Assembly (NCBI GenBank): GCA_002506875.1
Contig: DAYJ01000057.1
Span: forward strand, 1 to 14,514
Direction of reading: 5' to 3'
DNA: 14,514 nt
DNA from: Euryarchaeota archaeon UBA40
GTDB taxonomy: Archaea; Thermoplasmatota; Poseidoniia; Poseidoniales; Thalassarchaeaceae
Shown: piece by piece, positions 1-8,137 of the stretch
Layout: every line of letters starts with the position of its first letter
Position numbering within the stretch: the stretch's first letter is position 1
The notes under the pieces: model-generated
Told to the model about the DNA's origin: nothing
Database searches by the model: none
The model's input: the letters and a program-made list of their open reading frames with translations, nothing else
Program-made: the position numbers and the translations under genes

Positions 1-330
1 CATAATATTGGGAACTCTCATTCTCACGCGATCCCGCTCGTTCTCGGCTTCATCAGCTTCGTTTCCAAGGCGGTCAATCTCAGCACCTATGTCAGCAACT
101 TCGGAGAGAATTCGATCTGCTTCTTCCTTATTTCCTGATTTCTTTGCTGCCGCAATACCTCGAGCAGATTCATTACGCTTCTTTCGAAGTTGATCTGCTT
201 GGTATCGAAGATCTTTCCAACGAGTGTCCAAAGCGATTACTTGGTCAATCATATCGTGGGGTAAACCTCTCCGGTCATGGTCTGCCCGAATCATCTCCGG
301 AGCATCTCGAAAGAGGCGCATCTCAAGCAT
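1..330 (-). CDS. serS: Seryl-tRNA synthetase, N-terminal part (runs off window start)
   Basis: Translating the minus strand from the ATG at 330 gives 110 open codons to the window edge; an in-frame stop at 361-363 bounds the gene upstream. The product opens MLEMRLFRDAPEMIRADHDR and then has an alpha-helical, Lys/Glu-rich stretch (about residues 28-100, including LDTRWKDLRYQADQLRKKRN) ending in VPNIM. This is the pattern of the long antiparallel coiled-coil arm of common (bacterial-type) SerRS, which contacts the tRNA-Ser variable arm, followed by the usual 'PN' linker into the catalytic domain. The catalytic domain lies outside the window. The enzyme charges tRNA-Ser in the cytoplasm. It is not the rare methanogenic SerRS type. 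A second ATG at 321 is a possible start; no clear Shine-Dalgarno is present. The gene lies 46 bp downstream of the presenilin-like gene on the same strand and may be co-transcribed. Confidence 0.88.
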   Translation of the reverse strand, partial: MLEMRLFRDAPEMIRADHDRRGLPHDMIDQVIALDTRWKDLRYQADQLRKKRNESARGIAAAKKSGNKEEADRILSEVADIGAEIDRLGNEADEAENERDRVRMRVPNIM

Positions 331-376
331 AGCAACACATCGAGGAGGGGGCTCTTCGCTTCAACGGTTCCTCTCC

Positions 377-2530
377 TCAGAAGAGAGTAATATTGAATGC
401 GAGAGCGCTGGGGCCGATGAACAGTAGCGCAGATATCAGATAACCGAGGATTGAACCACCATTTAGCAATGGGAGACCAGCTTGTGGTTTTCCTCGAGCA
501 ACTTTCGTCATGAGCGCCATATATCCACACAACCCTCCGATTAGAGTTCCGAATGCCACCATAGTTGGTCCAGACCAGATTCCAAATCCAGCACCACCAC
601 TGAGGAATGTCATGGATGAAATTACAAGGATTCCAGGGAAGATAACGTCGCCAAGACCCATGAACATGGCATCAGCACTCTTCTTTTTGCGAACCGGCTT
701 GGGTGGAGTGTTAGTTGATATTGGCTCAACGGATTCAGATGCTAACTCAACATGTGCTTCTACTCCCCTATCTGTCATTACTTGATCCCCCTCATCTAGG
801 AATGAGTAATCCTTGTCTTTCGGAGCAACGAGAAGTATCGGTAGTTTCAGATCAATCATTGTGTCCGCCAACGTCAGCATGTGTTTGCTACCATTAACAG
901 CCCAGTGGTCATAGACGGCCATACCAATCATGAAGATGATTACAAGCCATGGAACGAACGATACTCCTAGCATCACGCTGACGCCGGAGCCTACGAGAAT
1001 TCCGGCAGTATTGACCACGTACCATTCAGGTCTAATGATGAGAGCAATCATCAACAATGTCGCAATCCCAATACCAATAATATCTGCATATTGAACACCT
1101 ACTCCCCCAATCTCGAATGGTGCTCCTTCCGGTATAACAAAATCCGCTCGCACCCATGGAGAGGATTGGTTGAGGAGTTCAGTGTCCACCAACAGTATTC
1201 CATCCATGAGAATATCGTGATTCGAACTGTCTCGATAGATTAGTGCCATGGCTACATGGCCCTCGCCTTCGATAGTTGTGCCTCTAGACCGATCAACCAT
1301 CGAACTCTCCATTAATATCCTCAAATCATTCCCGTCGACAATCCAGAGGTCATTCGAACCACCATTACAACAATCAGCTAGCATAAGTCCGCGAATTGGG
1401 CCCTCAAATGCCTCGTTGAGATTGATGTCCGGGTTATCCGCCACGCTACCATTTGAATGCACGAGAAGTGTCTCCACTGAACCGTCAGGTTGGCCAAGGA
1501 ATAGGCTGAATGATTTTGCTGTATCATTAATCGCGTTACCAGGTGTGTTTCCGTAGGCAACAGCTGAGAATATCCCATCCGCGGGAAGCGTCATGTTCCA
1601 TGTTGTGGGGATTTCCATCGGTTCAAATCCTGCCTCAGACCGTTCAGCAGGAATCTCGATGACTCCAGCCCAACTCTCGCATACAATCAGCAGATGTGAT
1701 GTGCCAATGTGTTCAATCCGCAGGATTGTGTTCGGATCGAACCCATCTGGCATTACCCACATCCAGTTCAGATCTAGCGGTGTATCGATTTCCTCGATGG
1801 GCTTGAACGGGTCAATCTTGAGAACACGTTGGCGAACGATGTGCCATGCCTCTCCATTTACATCAACAAAGCCCACAGTACAATCGTCTGCATACGTTTC
1901 TAGTATGTTGCCGGTGTCCGAATCGAATCTTTTCCATGAGGTATCGTCACAAATCACATAGGATCCATGACTCGCAACAATTGTGGGGTCTCTTGATGTG
2001 GCGGGTTCACCTGTTTGATTTTCGATATCAAAACTCCATCGGATGTTTCCTCCAGCAAGGGCTTCCATGCCTCCATCGACATTTTCGACGGACATTATTG
2101 CAGTTCCATTTGTTAGGACTAACTCATCGGATGTAGACAATCCTGGAATCATCGTGGCGTTGGAACCGGCTTCGGTGGAATCCATTGTGGGGTCATCGAT
2201 CGGCATCATGAGGTGGGCCATCGGTACCACCGAATAGGTTAGAGCGATCCAGAGCACGAGTAGGATGCCAACTTGGATGAATTTCTGCAAATTTTTCTTC
2301 GCTAACCAAATAATAACGAAAGTGAAGACGAGTATGAATACACCTTCAAGGATAATAAATCCTAATTTGGTCTCAGAACCAGGTCCGAAAGCACGGGTGG
2401 CATCGTGATTGTAGAAGGGCTGGATTAACGCGGCTAATCCGATTGTGGTCACGAACATTGTAGCCATGCCAATCATCGATGCCCATTGGCCTTCCATAGC
2501 CTCAGAGAGGGAGGGTTCCTTGGGCGCCAT
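377..2530 (-). CDS. Presenilin/signal-peptide-peptidase-like intramembrane aspartyl protease with inserted ectodomain
   Basis: A 717-residue protein. I see nine likely membrane helices: about 17-37, 55-77, 82-106, then 482-499, 504-522, 525-541, 627-647, 655-675 and 687-710. Helix 6 ends in AVYD (catalytic Asp541) and helix 7 starts with GLGD (catalytic Asp628), the GxGD signature of family A22. Helix 9 begins QAGLPLLNGG, the archaeal counterpart of the PALP motif. Text after YD (SKHMLTLADTMIDLKLPILL) matches what I recall of archaeal PSH proteins. The known family cuts peptide bonds inside membranes. Family members are usually about 300 residues; here roughly 370 extra residues (108-478) lie between helices 3 and 4, a loop that faces outside in presenilins. 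The helix 6-7 loop ends in basic KPVRKKK, consistent with a cytoplasmic side. Start chosen at MAPKEP (2530); a longer frame to 2599 would overlap folC's upstream region. Substrate unknown. Confidence 0.9.
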   Translation of the reverse strand: MAPKEPSLSEAMEGQWASMIGMATMFVTTIGLAALIQPFYNHDATRAFGPGSETKLGFIILEGVFILVFTFVIIWLAKKNLQKFIQVGILLVLWIALTYSVVPMAHLMMPIDDPTMDSTEAGSNATMIPGLSTSDELVLTNGTAIMSVENVDGGMEALAGGNIRWSFDIENQTGEPATSRDPTIVASHGSYVICDDTSWKRFDSDTGNILETYADDCTVGFVDVNGEAWHIVRQRVLKIDPFKPIEEIDTPLDLNWMWVMPDGFDPNTILRIEHIGTSHLLIVCESWAGVIEIPAERSEAGFEPMEIPTTWNMTLPADGIFSAVAYGNTPGNAINDTAKSFSLFLGQPDGSVETLLVHSNGSVADNPDINLNEAFEGPIRGLMLADCCNGGSNDLWIVDGNDLRILMESSMVDRSRGTTIEGEGHVAMALIYRDSSNHDILMDGILLVDTELLNQSSPWVRADFVIPEGAPFEIGGVGVQYADIIGIGIATLLMIALIIRPEWYVVNTAGILVGSGVSVMLGVSFVPWLVIIFMIGMAVYDHWAVNGSKHMLTLADTMIDLKLPILLVAPKDKDYSFLDEGDQVMTDRGVEAHVELASESVEPISTNTPPKPVRKKKSADAMFMGLGDVIFPGILVISSMTFLSGGAGFGIWSGPTMVAFGTLIGGLCGYMALMTKVARGKPQAGLPLLNGGSILGYLISALLFIGPSALAFNITLF
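1097..2209 (-). other. Ectodomain inserted in the presenilin-like protease (TM3-TM4 loop)
   Basis: Encodes about residues 108-478 of the protease. It contains seven N-glycosylation sequons (N-A-T, N-G-T, N-Q-T, N-M-T, N-D-T, N-G-S, N-Q-S) and several cysteines (VICDD, DDCTV, IVCES, ADCCNGG), both consistent with an extracytoplasmic location. Short strand-turn units such as IVASHGSYVICDD...FDSDTGNILETY and VDVNGEAWHIVRQRVLKID resemble PQQ/WD-like propeller blades, in which a strand ends in a D-x-x-T-G-x turn. That this is a beta-propeller is inference; I cannot count blades reliably. It has no visible catalytic motif and could be a substrate-binding or sensing module. Confidence 0.65.
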
Positions 2531-2610
2531 TATTGTAGGGAAGTTGAAATCGCATTTCAGTATATGTACACCTGATGGACGAACATGGCCCGAAATCACC
2601 TGTGTCTGAA
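2531..2610. promoter_or_regulatory. Divergent promoter region between the protease and folC
   Basis: Only 80 bp separate the two preferred start codons (44 bp if folC starts at 2575). The only TATA-like element is TATATGTA at 2561-2568. Read on the minus strand it lies 31-38 nt before the protease ATG, giving a nearly leaderless transcript. Read on the plus strand it would place a start near 2590, about 20 nt before the folC ATG at 2611. Neither gene has a Shine-Dalgarno motif, which fits leaderless or short-leader archaeal transcripts. Whether one element serves both directions is inference. Confidence 0.4.
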
Positions 2611-4005
2611 ATGCCGATTAGAGATTGGTTGGAAGATCGCCGTCGCATTGGAATGCAGCCTGGCCTTGAAGCTACGATGACGATGCTTGCCCGTCTTGAC
2701 ATGCCTCACATGCATTTCCCCTGTGTACACATTGCAGGTTCAAACGGAAAAGGGACTACTGCAAGCCATCTTGCCAATGCCTTGACTTTAGGCGGTAATA
2801 TGGTTGGACTGTTCACCTCTCCTCATCTATGCCATGTAGAGGAAAGAATTCGAGTTGATGGCAAACTTATCGTTCCAAAGCAGTTGGATAAGGCACTTCA
2901 TGCCATACGTACTCTTTCTACAAAAGCTCCAGCCATCGAAATATCATATTTTGAGACATTATTCCTTGCAGCGATGATTATCTTTCGTTCTGTAGGTGTA
3001 GATCGAGCAGTGATTGAAACTGGTTTGGGTGGGCGACTTGATGCAACGCGTGCATGTATTGCCGATCTGACTATTTTGACAGATATATCTCGTGAGCATC
3101 GTTCAATACTTGGCAATTCTTTGAAGGAGATTGCTAGAGAAAAGGCAGCCATTGCTAGACCGGGATCCCCGATGCTTGCACGTTGGCCCTATGATCGAGG
3201 TGTCCGAAAAGAAATCGAGATGGCATGTAGCAACTCCCCAGGGTTCTGGTTCAGGGGAGACCGCATGGAGCTTTATTCGTTTGAAGATTCAGATAAAGCC
3301 GTTCGTAAATTAAGTGAAGGCGATGGAGTTCTAATTCCTCGAGGTTTCTTTGATGGCGGTATGCCCATGCTATACGACAATGCAATGCTTGCTCAATGGG
3401 CAGCGGTTCTTTTGGGTGGAAATCCACCTCTCGCTTCAACAGTGGTAGAGTGTACGATGTGGCCTGGAAGGATGCAAGAGTTTGATGGCCCTTATGACAT
3501 CGGATTCTTACTAGATTGTGCTCATAATCCGAGTGGTTTGACTCGACTCACAGAGGAGTTAATTCTCCGACGTGAAAGAGAGGAAGCCTCAGGTCGATAC
3601 TTTTGCCCGGATGCCATAATATTTGGAGCCACTCAGCAGGATGATCTCGATGCATTCCTACATCCTCTGATAGAAGTCATAGTTGCAATGGATGATCCTA
3701 TGCTTGTCCTCACCGAACCCACCGATGGACGAACACCTCCAATCTCTGCTGATAATCTACTGGAGCGTATTAGAGAGCATCACCCTGGTGCTAGGGTGCA
3801 GGTGCGGCCCAATGTAAGGGTGGCTCTCGACGTAGCAATAGAGGAAGCGAGGTCAGGTGCATCGAATAGTGTCCTCGATGGTGTCACAGGAACAATCTGG
3901 TCGTTCGGTAGCCTGTACCTAATCGGTGACCTTCTTCGCCTACTCGGCAAGGATAATTTTGATGATCTCCAAAGTATGGTTTCATCCCCTTTCCTCGATG
4001 AATAA
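2611..4005 (+). CDS. folC: Folylpolyglutamate synthase / dihydrofolate synthase family (FolC)
   Basis: A 464-residue Mur-ligase-type ATP-dependent enzyme that adds glutamate to folates, or to dihydropteroate; the two activities cannot be told apart by eye. Motifs in order: ATP-binding HIAGSNGKGTT (about 40-50), TSPHL (69-73), ETGLGGRLDAT (136-146), ISREH plus EIAREK (about 159-178; the Lys matches the one that is carbamylated in the family), WPGRM (284-288) and DCAHNPSG (302-309, usual form DGAHNP). Length is normal for the family. The start is placed at MPIRDW (2611) because FolC proteins begin near this WLxxRRxxG segment; the first in-frame ATG is 2575, too close to the TATA-like element. 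It is the first gene of a plus-strand pair with the dCMP deaminase, 50 bp downstream. Confidence 0.9.
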   Translation: MPIRDWLEDRRRIGMQPGLEATMTMLARLDMPHMHFPCVHIAGSNGKGTTASHLANALTLGGNMVGLFTSPHLCHVEERIRVDGKLIVPKQLDKALHAIRTLSTKAPAIEISYFETLFLAAMIIFRSVGVDRAVIETGLGGRLDATRACIADLTILTDISREHRSILGNSLKEIAREKAAIARPGSPMLARWPYDRGVRKEIEMACSNSPGFWFRGDRMELYSFEDSDKAVRKLSEGDGVLIPRGFFDGGMPMLYDNAMLAQWAAVLLGGNPPLASTVVECTMWPGRMQEFDGPYDIGFLLDCAHNPSGLTRLTEELILRREREEASGRYFCPDAIIFGATQQDDLDAFLHPLIEVIVAMDDPMLVLTEPTDGRTPPISADNLLERIREHHPGARVQVRPNVRVALDVAIEEARSGASNSVLDGVTGTIWSFGSLYLIGDLLRLLGKDNFDDLQSMVSSPFLDE

Positions 4006-4055
4006 CCAACAAAGCAACCATAGGTTAGAGGCTTCCACAACAGGACAGTGATACT

Positions 4056-4508
4056 GTGAGTAACAAGTGGGACCTGCGCTTTCTTCATCTAGCGACCCAT
4101 ATCTCCGATTGGAGTAAGGATCCATCAACGAAGGTTGGTTGCGTTGTCGTAGGTTCAGATCGTGAGATTAGATCTACTGGATTCAATGGATTCCCTAGGG
4201 GTATCAAGGATACTTCAGAGCGGCTCGATGATCGGGAGCAGAAATATCCTCTAATCTGTCATGCTGAGGAGAATGCGATTATGCATGCTGCTCGTGTCGG
4301 TGTATCACTCAAGGGATGTGTAGCCTATGTTACCTGGCCTCCATGTACGCGCTGCGCTCGTTCATTGATTCAAGCTGGAGTCGTGGAGGTTGTTTTCCCC
4401 GAGGATATCGATGTACCTGAGAGATGGGTTGCTGACTTTGACATGTCTATGTCTATGATGAAGGAAGCCGGCCTTGAGGTTCGTTCGGTTTCCTCAGATG
4501 TTGAGTGA
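4056..4508 (+). CDS. Deoxycytidylate (dCMP) deaminase, zinc-dependent
   Basis: A 150-residue cytidine/deoxycytidylate deaminase-fold enzyme converting dCMP to dUMP, the substrate of thymidylate synthase. Visible: DPSTKVG near the N-terminus, TGFNGFPRG (41-49, characteristic of the dCMP deaminase branch), the catalytic HAEENA (His69, Glu71) and the zinc ligands of PPCTRC (Cys97, Cys100). The length is usual for the family. The start is GTG at 4056, giving MSNKWDLRFL; AGGA at 4042-4045 lies 10 nt upstream and is a weak ribosome-binding candidate. It follows folC by 50 bp, and its last 15 bp overlap the 3' end of the opposite-strand kinase gene, so the two transcripts are complementary at their ends. 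A riboflavin or tRNA deaminase is less likely because of the TGFNGFPRG signature. Confidence 0.9.
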   Translation: MSNKWDLRFLHLATHISDWSKDPSTKVGCVVVGSDREIRSTGFNGFPRGIKDTSERLDDREQKYPLICHAEENAIMHAARVGVSLKGCVAYVTWPPCTRCARSLIQAGVVEVVFPEDIDVPERWVADFDMSMSMMKEAGLEVRSVSSDVE

Positions 4509-5042
4509 TTCGATTAGCACATCGATTGCTTTGTTGAGATCATCCATTCCTGTACCATTTACGATGAGTAGATCCGCGAGGGCAGCGGTAGCGTCCAATG
4601 CTTGACCCGCAGAGTTCTCTGCGACGGCCTCAGTTTCTTCTTGTGCGAGAAATCCCTCATAGTCAGTTGGGTCACCTACGCGACCTCGGGTCTGCATCCG
4701 TTCCCAACGCAGATCCTTTGATGCGACAACCTCGATCAATTGGAAACCATCGCGTGCTCTCAGAGCTTTGACTTCGTCAGGAGTACGAATCGAGTCAATA
4801 ACCGTAGGCATGTTTGGGTCGATTTGGTTTAGGAGACGCTCTGCAAGAATACCTGGTCCGCCTTCGGATCGTAGTGTTCGTCCGCCTTGAGTCAGATTCT
4901 CTCGATTTATCTCCTGACCTGTGTCGCGCAACCAAGATCGAATAGCATCTGAGCAAGAACAACCGGCCCAGCCACGTTCCATGAGGAGTTCGACAATCGT
5001 TGTCTTCCCCGCTGCGTTACGTCCTGTGATTCCTATGAGCAT
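4494..5042 (-). CDS. UPF0200-type P-loop nucleotide kinase (dephospho-CoA kinase-like)
   Basis: A 182-residue P-loop kinase. The Walker A is GRNAAGKTT (7-15); CSDAIR (30-35) resembles the nucleoside/acceptor region, VIDSIRTPDEV (81-91) is the hallmark of archaeal UPF0200 proteins, and MQTRGRVGDPTDYEGF (116-131) is a lid-like Arg-rich segment followed by ADLLIVNGTG. The family is annotated as related to CMP/AMP kinases and dephospho-CoA kinase, but the substrate is not established as far as I know. It lies 36 bp after the Lhr gene on the same strand, probably in one transcript, and converges on the dCMP deaminase gene with a 15-bp overlap. A role as a deoxynucleotide kinase would fit that neighbour, but this is inference. 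Confidence 0.8.
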   Translation of the reverse strand: MLIGITGRNAAGKTTIVELLMERGWAGCSCSDAIRSWLRDTGQEINRENLTQGGRTLRSEGGPGILAERLLNQIDPNMPTVIDSIRTPDEVKALRARDGFQLIEVVASKDLRWERMQTRGRVGDPTDYEGFLAQEETEAVAENSAGQALDATAALADLLIVNGTGMDDLNKAIDVLIESLNI

Positions 5043-5078
5043 ACCCTGCGCTCTTTCTTCGCCTCGATTATGCTTCCG

Positions 5079-8000
5079 TCAAGACCAGTACCTACTGGTT
5101 CGAGCATAGTTAATCTCAGCATCATGAATAGCTCGTAGAAGTGACAAACGGTCACCTTGCTCGACTCTAGAGAGTATACGAATCGCGGTTTGTTCACCTA
5201 CGCCGCGAGCAACGAGGCAGAGCACCGCATCCAGCCCTCGATCAGCAATAATCTCAGCATTCTTCATCATCCGTTGTCGAGTCTTCGGTTCCTCGTCGGC
5301 AACCCAATCTCGAAGACGAGATTCTAGTGATTCCACCGCAGTCGCCCTTAGTCGTCCACCACAGACACATGCATCGCTTCTTTCAGGGAATCTTGCTACT
5401 CGACGTCGAGTGATATCCCCGCAGTTCAAACAAATCTGGACGATACGTTCGTTGAGTAGGCGATCTTCTACCTGTTCTCGAATTTCCTTATCACTATAGG
5501 TTGGAAGGAGCAGGTCACGTTCCGCACGCTCAGATCTTCCGAGAGTTCCTGAAGCTGTCATCTTAAGCTCAATGTATCCATCTTGAAGGGCTCGAAGAAC
5601 ATCTTGAGTTCCATCTAGGTCTAATCGTTCATGGAACAGTTTGTCTAAGGCTTCGTTAACGAGAGGTCCGTTATGGTAGCGCTTGATGATACCTTGGACA
5701 TTAACAGAACGTGGGTCAATACCCCGTTGAATAACACCCATGATTTTTGCAATCTCGACGACACGAGATCTTAGGGCTCTAGAGTTTGGTGTGGTCATTC
5801 GAAGAATACTCTCCACGGCATCGGGTCGAGTTTCAAGCAGTATTCTTTCCAGATGTGGTATCGTTAATCCAGGAATTTTGAGATGGATTCGATATGGGTC
5901 AACGATTGTAACTCCAATTTTCCCATCAATCATCGAGGCCATTGCTTGCATAAGATCGGACAATGTCTGATTGATGCGTGTTCCTTGACAGGTATTCAAC
6001 ACGATTGCATCACTTCTTTGTTCAATCGTCCAAAGTCCAGCATGTGGGATACATCCAGTGGAATCCAGATGTTCAATTACAGAGGTAACGAATCGATTCT
6101 TGGCCTCATCGCTCCATCGATAATCATCGAGGTTGGTATCGGTGTGGCCGCCGGTGAGGTGTGGGACCTCTCCTCGGACAGGCATCTCCCCTCCTCCAAT
6201 TTCATTGGCTACCATGAGCCTCAATCGACCAACTTCTCTAGCCACTTTGGCGGGTACGGGGGGCAGTTCTCCAAACCAGACGGGTGCTTCACCTCGAAGT
6301 GCAGCCGGAGCAACGGTGAGTTCCGATGCCTCGGGATCAGCATCAATAATCATCCAAGTTCGACCCGCCATTACAAACATAGTAGGGCCATCATCTTCGT
6401 CACGAATACCCATGACAAATGCTTCATCGAGAGATCCAATGGCAGCTCTTGTTACCGCGTCTCTGACAAGGTATCGCTCTGAATCGGGGATCATTGATGC
6501 ACCTCGATTCCGAACTTCCGCAGTTTTCGCTCCAGGACCAAACCAACCATGTTCTTTCAGTTCCTTTGGGACTGCTGTACGCATCAATCGTCTGATGTGT
6601 TCATGGTTTTCGGGGTCACCGTGTTCTAATGATTCTAGACGCGGCCTTTCTTCAGGAACACCATCTAATCCTGCAGCAATCATCTTCCAAAGGACTGGAG
6701 GCCATCTAAATGGGTCACTATCTCCAATATCCTCCACAAGTCGTATCATTCGTCGGTCATCGAGTAACCTCAAGAGTTCCATCGTGTCATGATGCGTCCA
6801 CCCATCGAAGAGATGGCATCTTTCGAGCAGTAATGTTGCTTGGTCACATCGAACCCATCCCTCTTGTAGTGTGAGGAGAACTAGTTGATTGGTTGCAACA
6901 TTGCGCGGATGATCACGCCATCCGATTGGTTCGATATCGCCAACAATAGCCCTTCTTCCGATGACAACACCTTCAGCAATATCGTCAGATTTCCACGCGA
7001 TTAGATCACCACGTCCGACTCCACCGAGAATATGTTCTGCTCTGCCCACACGTTGGAGCATGCGATCCACAGCACGTGGACTTTCGATCTGATGAACACG
7101 CTTGATACTGCCTACATCGATTCCCAGTTCCATACTACTTGTGCAGATGAGTGCATCGATTTCACCTTTCTGGAGGCGATTCTCCATCTCAGTCCTCGTT
7201 TCCCGTGCGAGGCTACCATGATGGACGCCAATTTCGAGGTTAGGGGCCACTGATCGCATACGGAGAGCTACTGTTTCTGCGGCGTTCCTACTGTTGACAA
7301 AGATCAGCGACGGACTGTCCTCTTCTACTAGTCGAGCAACATGACGGAATGACGCTACAGCTTCCGCACTCGTCCCCCAATCCTTCGAGAGGGTTCTATC
7401 TTCAGTTCCTGGTTCTGGAGCATGTACTCTGATATCAGTTTCACGGGGCGCATATCCATGGATTACATTAGCATCCCTCGATAACCATCGAGAGATCTCT
7501 TTCGGATTGCCTACGGTGGCGGACAATCCAATCCGTTGCACCCTGGTCTCAGAAAGAGCATCAAGGCGTTCTAGACCGAGGAGAAGCTGTGATCCACGTT
7601 CTGAGGCTGCAAGATCGTGAACCTCATCGATAATCACTGTTTGAACAGATCTAAGGTGCTCTCGTAAGCGAGACCCAAGGAGCATGATTTGTAGCGTCTC
7701 AGGTGTCGTAATCCATAGATGCGGAGGCTTTCTTGATTGCTTCTGTCTTTCGTTTTGGGTAGTATCCCCATGGCGAAGACCGACAGTGAGTCCTAGAGGC
7801 TCACAGATTTCAGGAAGCCGTCTTTCGACATCTCGATTCAACGCACGTAGAGGTGTGATGTAGAGAATAGAACTCAGTGGACTTCCTTCATTGAGAATGT
7901 TAGACACGATGGGGAGAATTGCAGATTCGGTTTTTCCTGAGCCAGTAGGTGCTACAAGAAGAGCATCATCACCGTTGAGTAAAGCATCCATCGCTGCGGT

Positions 8001-8084
8001 CTGAATTGGCGTAGGTGTCCATTTTCGTTCTTTGAGGATTAATTGCACCTTCAAGTGCAGGGCGTCCCAACCTGATTCAGACAT
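5079..8084 (-). CDS. lhr: Lhr-type superfamily 2 DNA/RNA helicase
   Basis: A 1001-residue ATP-dependent helicase. Motifs: TPIQ Q-motif-like region (about 24-28), Walker A APTGSGKT (45-52), TPLRALNRD (77-85), DEVH box (143-146), SAT (188-190), FVNSRN (262-267), TSSMELGIDVG (315-325) and QRVGRAEH (344-351). The spacing and the SMELGIDVG/QRVGRA pair are typical of Lhr. A long C-terminal part follows, with a likely zinc site C885-x2-C888-x17-C906-x-C908 and a helix-hairpin-helix-like GVGEQTAIRIL (about 962-972). Lhr proteins unwind DNA-RNA or DNA duplexes and are linked to repair and RNA handling; the in vivo role in this lineage is unknown. Start MSESGW is preferred because GAGGA lies 6 nt upstream. 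Longer than many archaeal members, much shorter than E. coli Lhr. Confidence 0.93.
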   Translation of the reverse strand: MSESGWDALHLKVQLILKERKWTPTPIQTAAMDALLNGDDALLVAPTGSGKTESAILPIVSNILNEGSPLSSILYITPLRALNRDVERRLPEICEPLGLTVGLRHGDTTQNERQKQSRKPPHLWITTPETLQIMLLGSRLREHLRSVQTVIIDEVHDLAASERGSQLLLGLERLDALSETRVQRIGLSATVGNPKEISRWLSRDANVIHGYAPRETDIRVHAPEPGTEDRTLSKDWGTSAEAVASFRHVARLVEEDSPSLIFVNSRNAAETVALRMRSVAPNLEIGVHHGSLARETRTEMENRLQKGEIDALICTSSMELGIDVGSIKRVHQIESPRAVDRMLQRVGRAEHILGGVGRGDLIAWKSDDIAEGVVIGRRAIVGDIEPIGWRDHPRNVATNQLVLLTLQEGWVRCDQATLLLERCHLFDGWTHHDTMELLRLLDDRRMIRLVEDIGDSDPFRWPPVLWKMIAAGLDGVPEERPRLESLEHGDPENHEHIRRLMRTAVPKELKEHGWFGPGAKTAEVRNRGASMIPDSERYLVRDAVTRAAIGSLDEAFVMGIRDEDDGPTMFVMAGRTWMIIDADPEASELTVAPAALRGEAPVWFGELPPVPAKVAREVGRLRLMVANEIGGGEMPVRGEVPHLTGGHTDTNLDDYRWSDEAKNRFVTSVIEHLDSTGCIPHAGLWTIEQRSDAIVLNTCQGTRINQTLSDLMQAMASMIDGKIGVTIVDPYRIHLKIPGLTIPHLERILLETRPDAVESILRMTTPNSRALRSRVVEIAKIMGVIQRGIDPRSVNVQGIIKRYHNGPLVNEALDKLFHERLDLDGTQDVLRALQDGYIELKMTASGTLGRSERAERDLLLPTYSDKEIREQVEDRLLNERIVQICLNCGDITRRRVARFPERSDACVCGGRLRATAVESLESRLRDWVADEEPKTRQRMMKNAEIIADRGLDAVLCLVARGVGEQTAIRILSRVEQGDRLSLLRAIHDAEINYARTSRYWS

Positions 8085-8090
8085 GTGCGG

Positions 8091-8095
8091 TCCTC
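8091..8095 (-). promoter_or_regulatory. Ribosome binding site of the Lhr gene
   Basis: On the minus strand, CGAGGACCGCAC precedes the ATG; AGGAG-like GAGGA ends 6 nt before the start codon at 8084. This decides in favour of MSESGW over the in-frame ATG at 8111. The 53-bp gap to the upstream surface-protein gene has no other clear signal. Confidence 0.55.
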
Positions 8096-8137
8096 GTTGG
8101 GGCCGATTCACTATGACTCAAGAACCCATTGAATGGA

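Noticed and set aside
1593..2237. Plus-strand open frames opposite the protease ectodomain
   Set aside because: They are antisense to a continuous minus-strand gene and have no recognisable motifs; they arise from codon bias of the real gene.
2531..2599. Extension of the protease start to an ATG at 2599
   Set aside because: The extra 23 residues are not like a membrane-protein N-terminus and would cover the TATA-like element and overlap the folC upstream region.
4056..5042. An anti-phage defence locus made of deaminase and kinase
   Set aside because: The genes are on opposite strands, are compact housekeeping-type proteins, and no toxin, nuclease, integrase or other defence gene is near.
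5883..6792. Two long plus-strand open frames (199 and 219 codons) opposite the Lhr gene
   Set aside because: They overlap each other and lie wholly antisense to well-conserved helicase sequence; their products are Ser/Arg/Ile-rich without domains or ribosome-binding sites.
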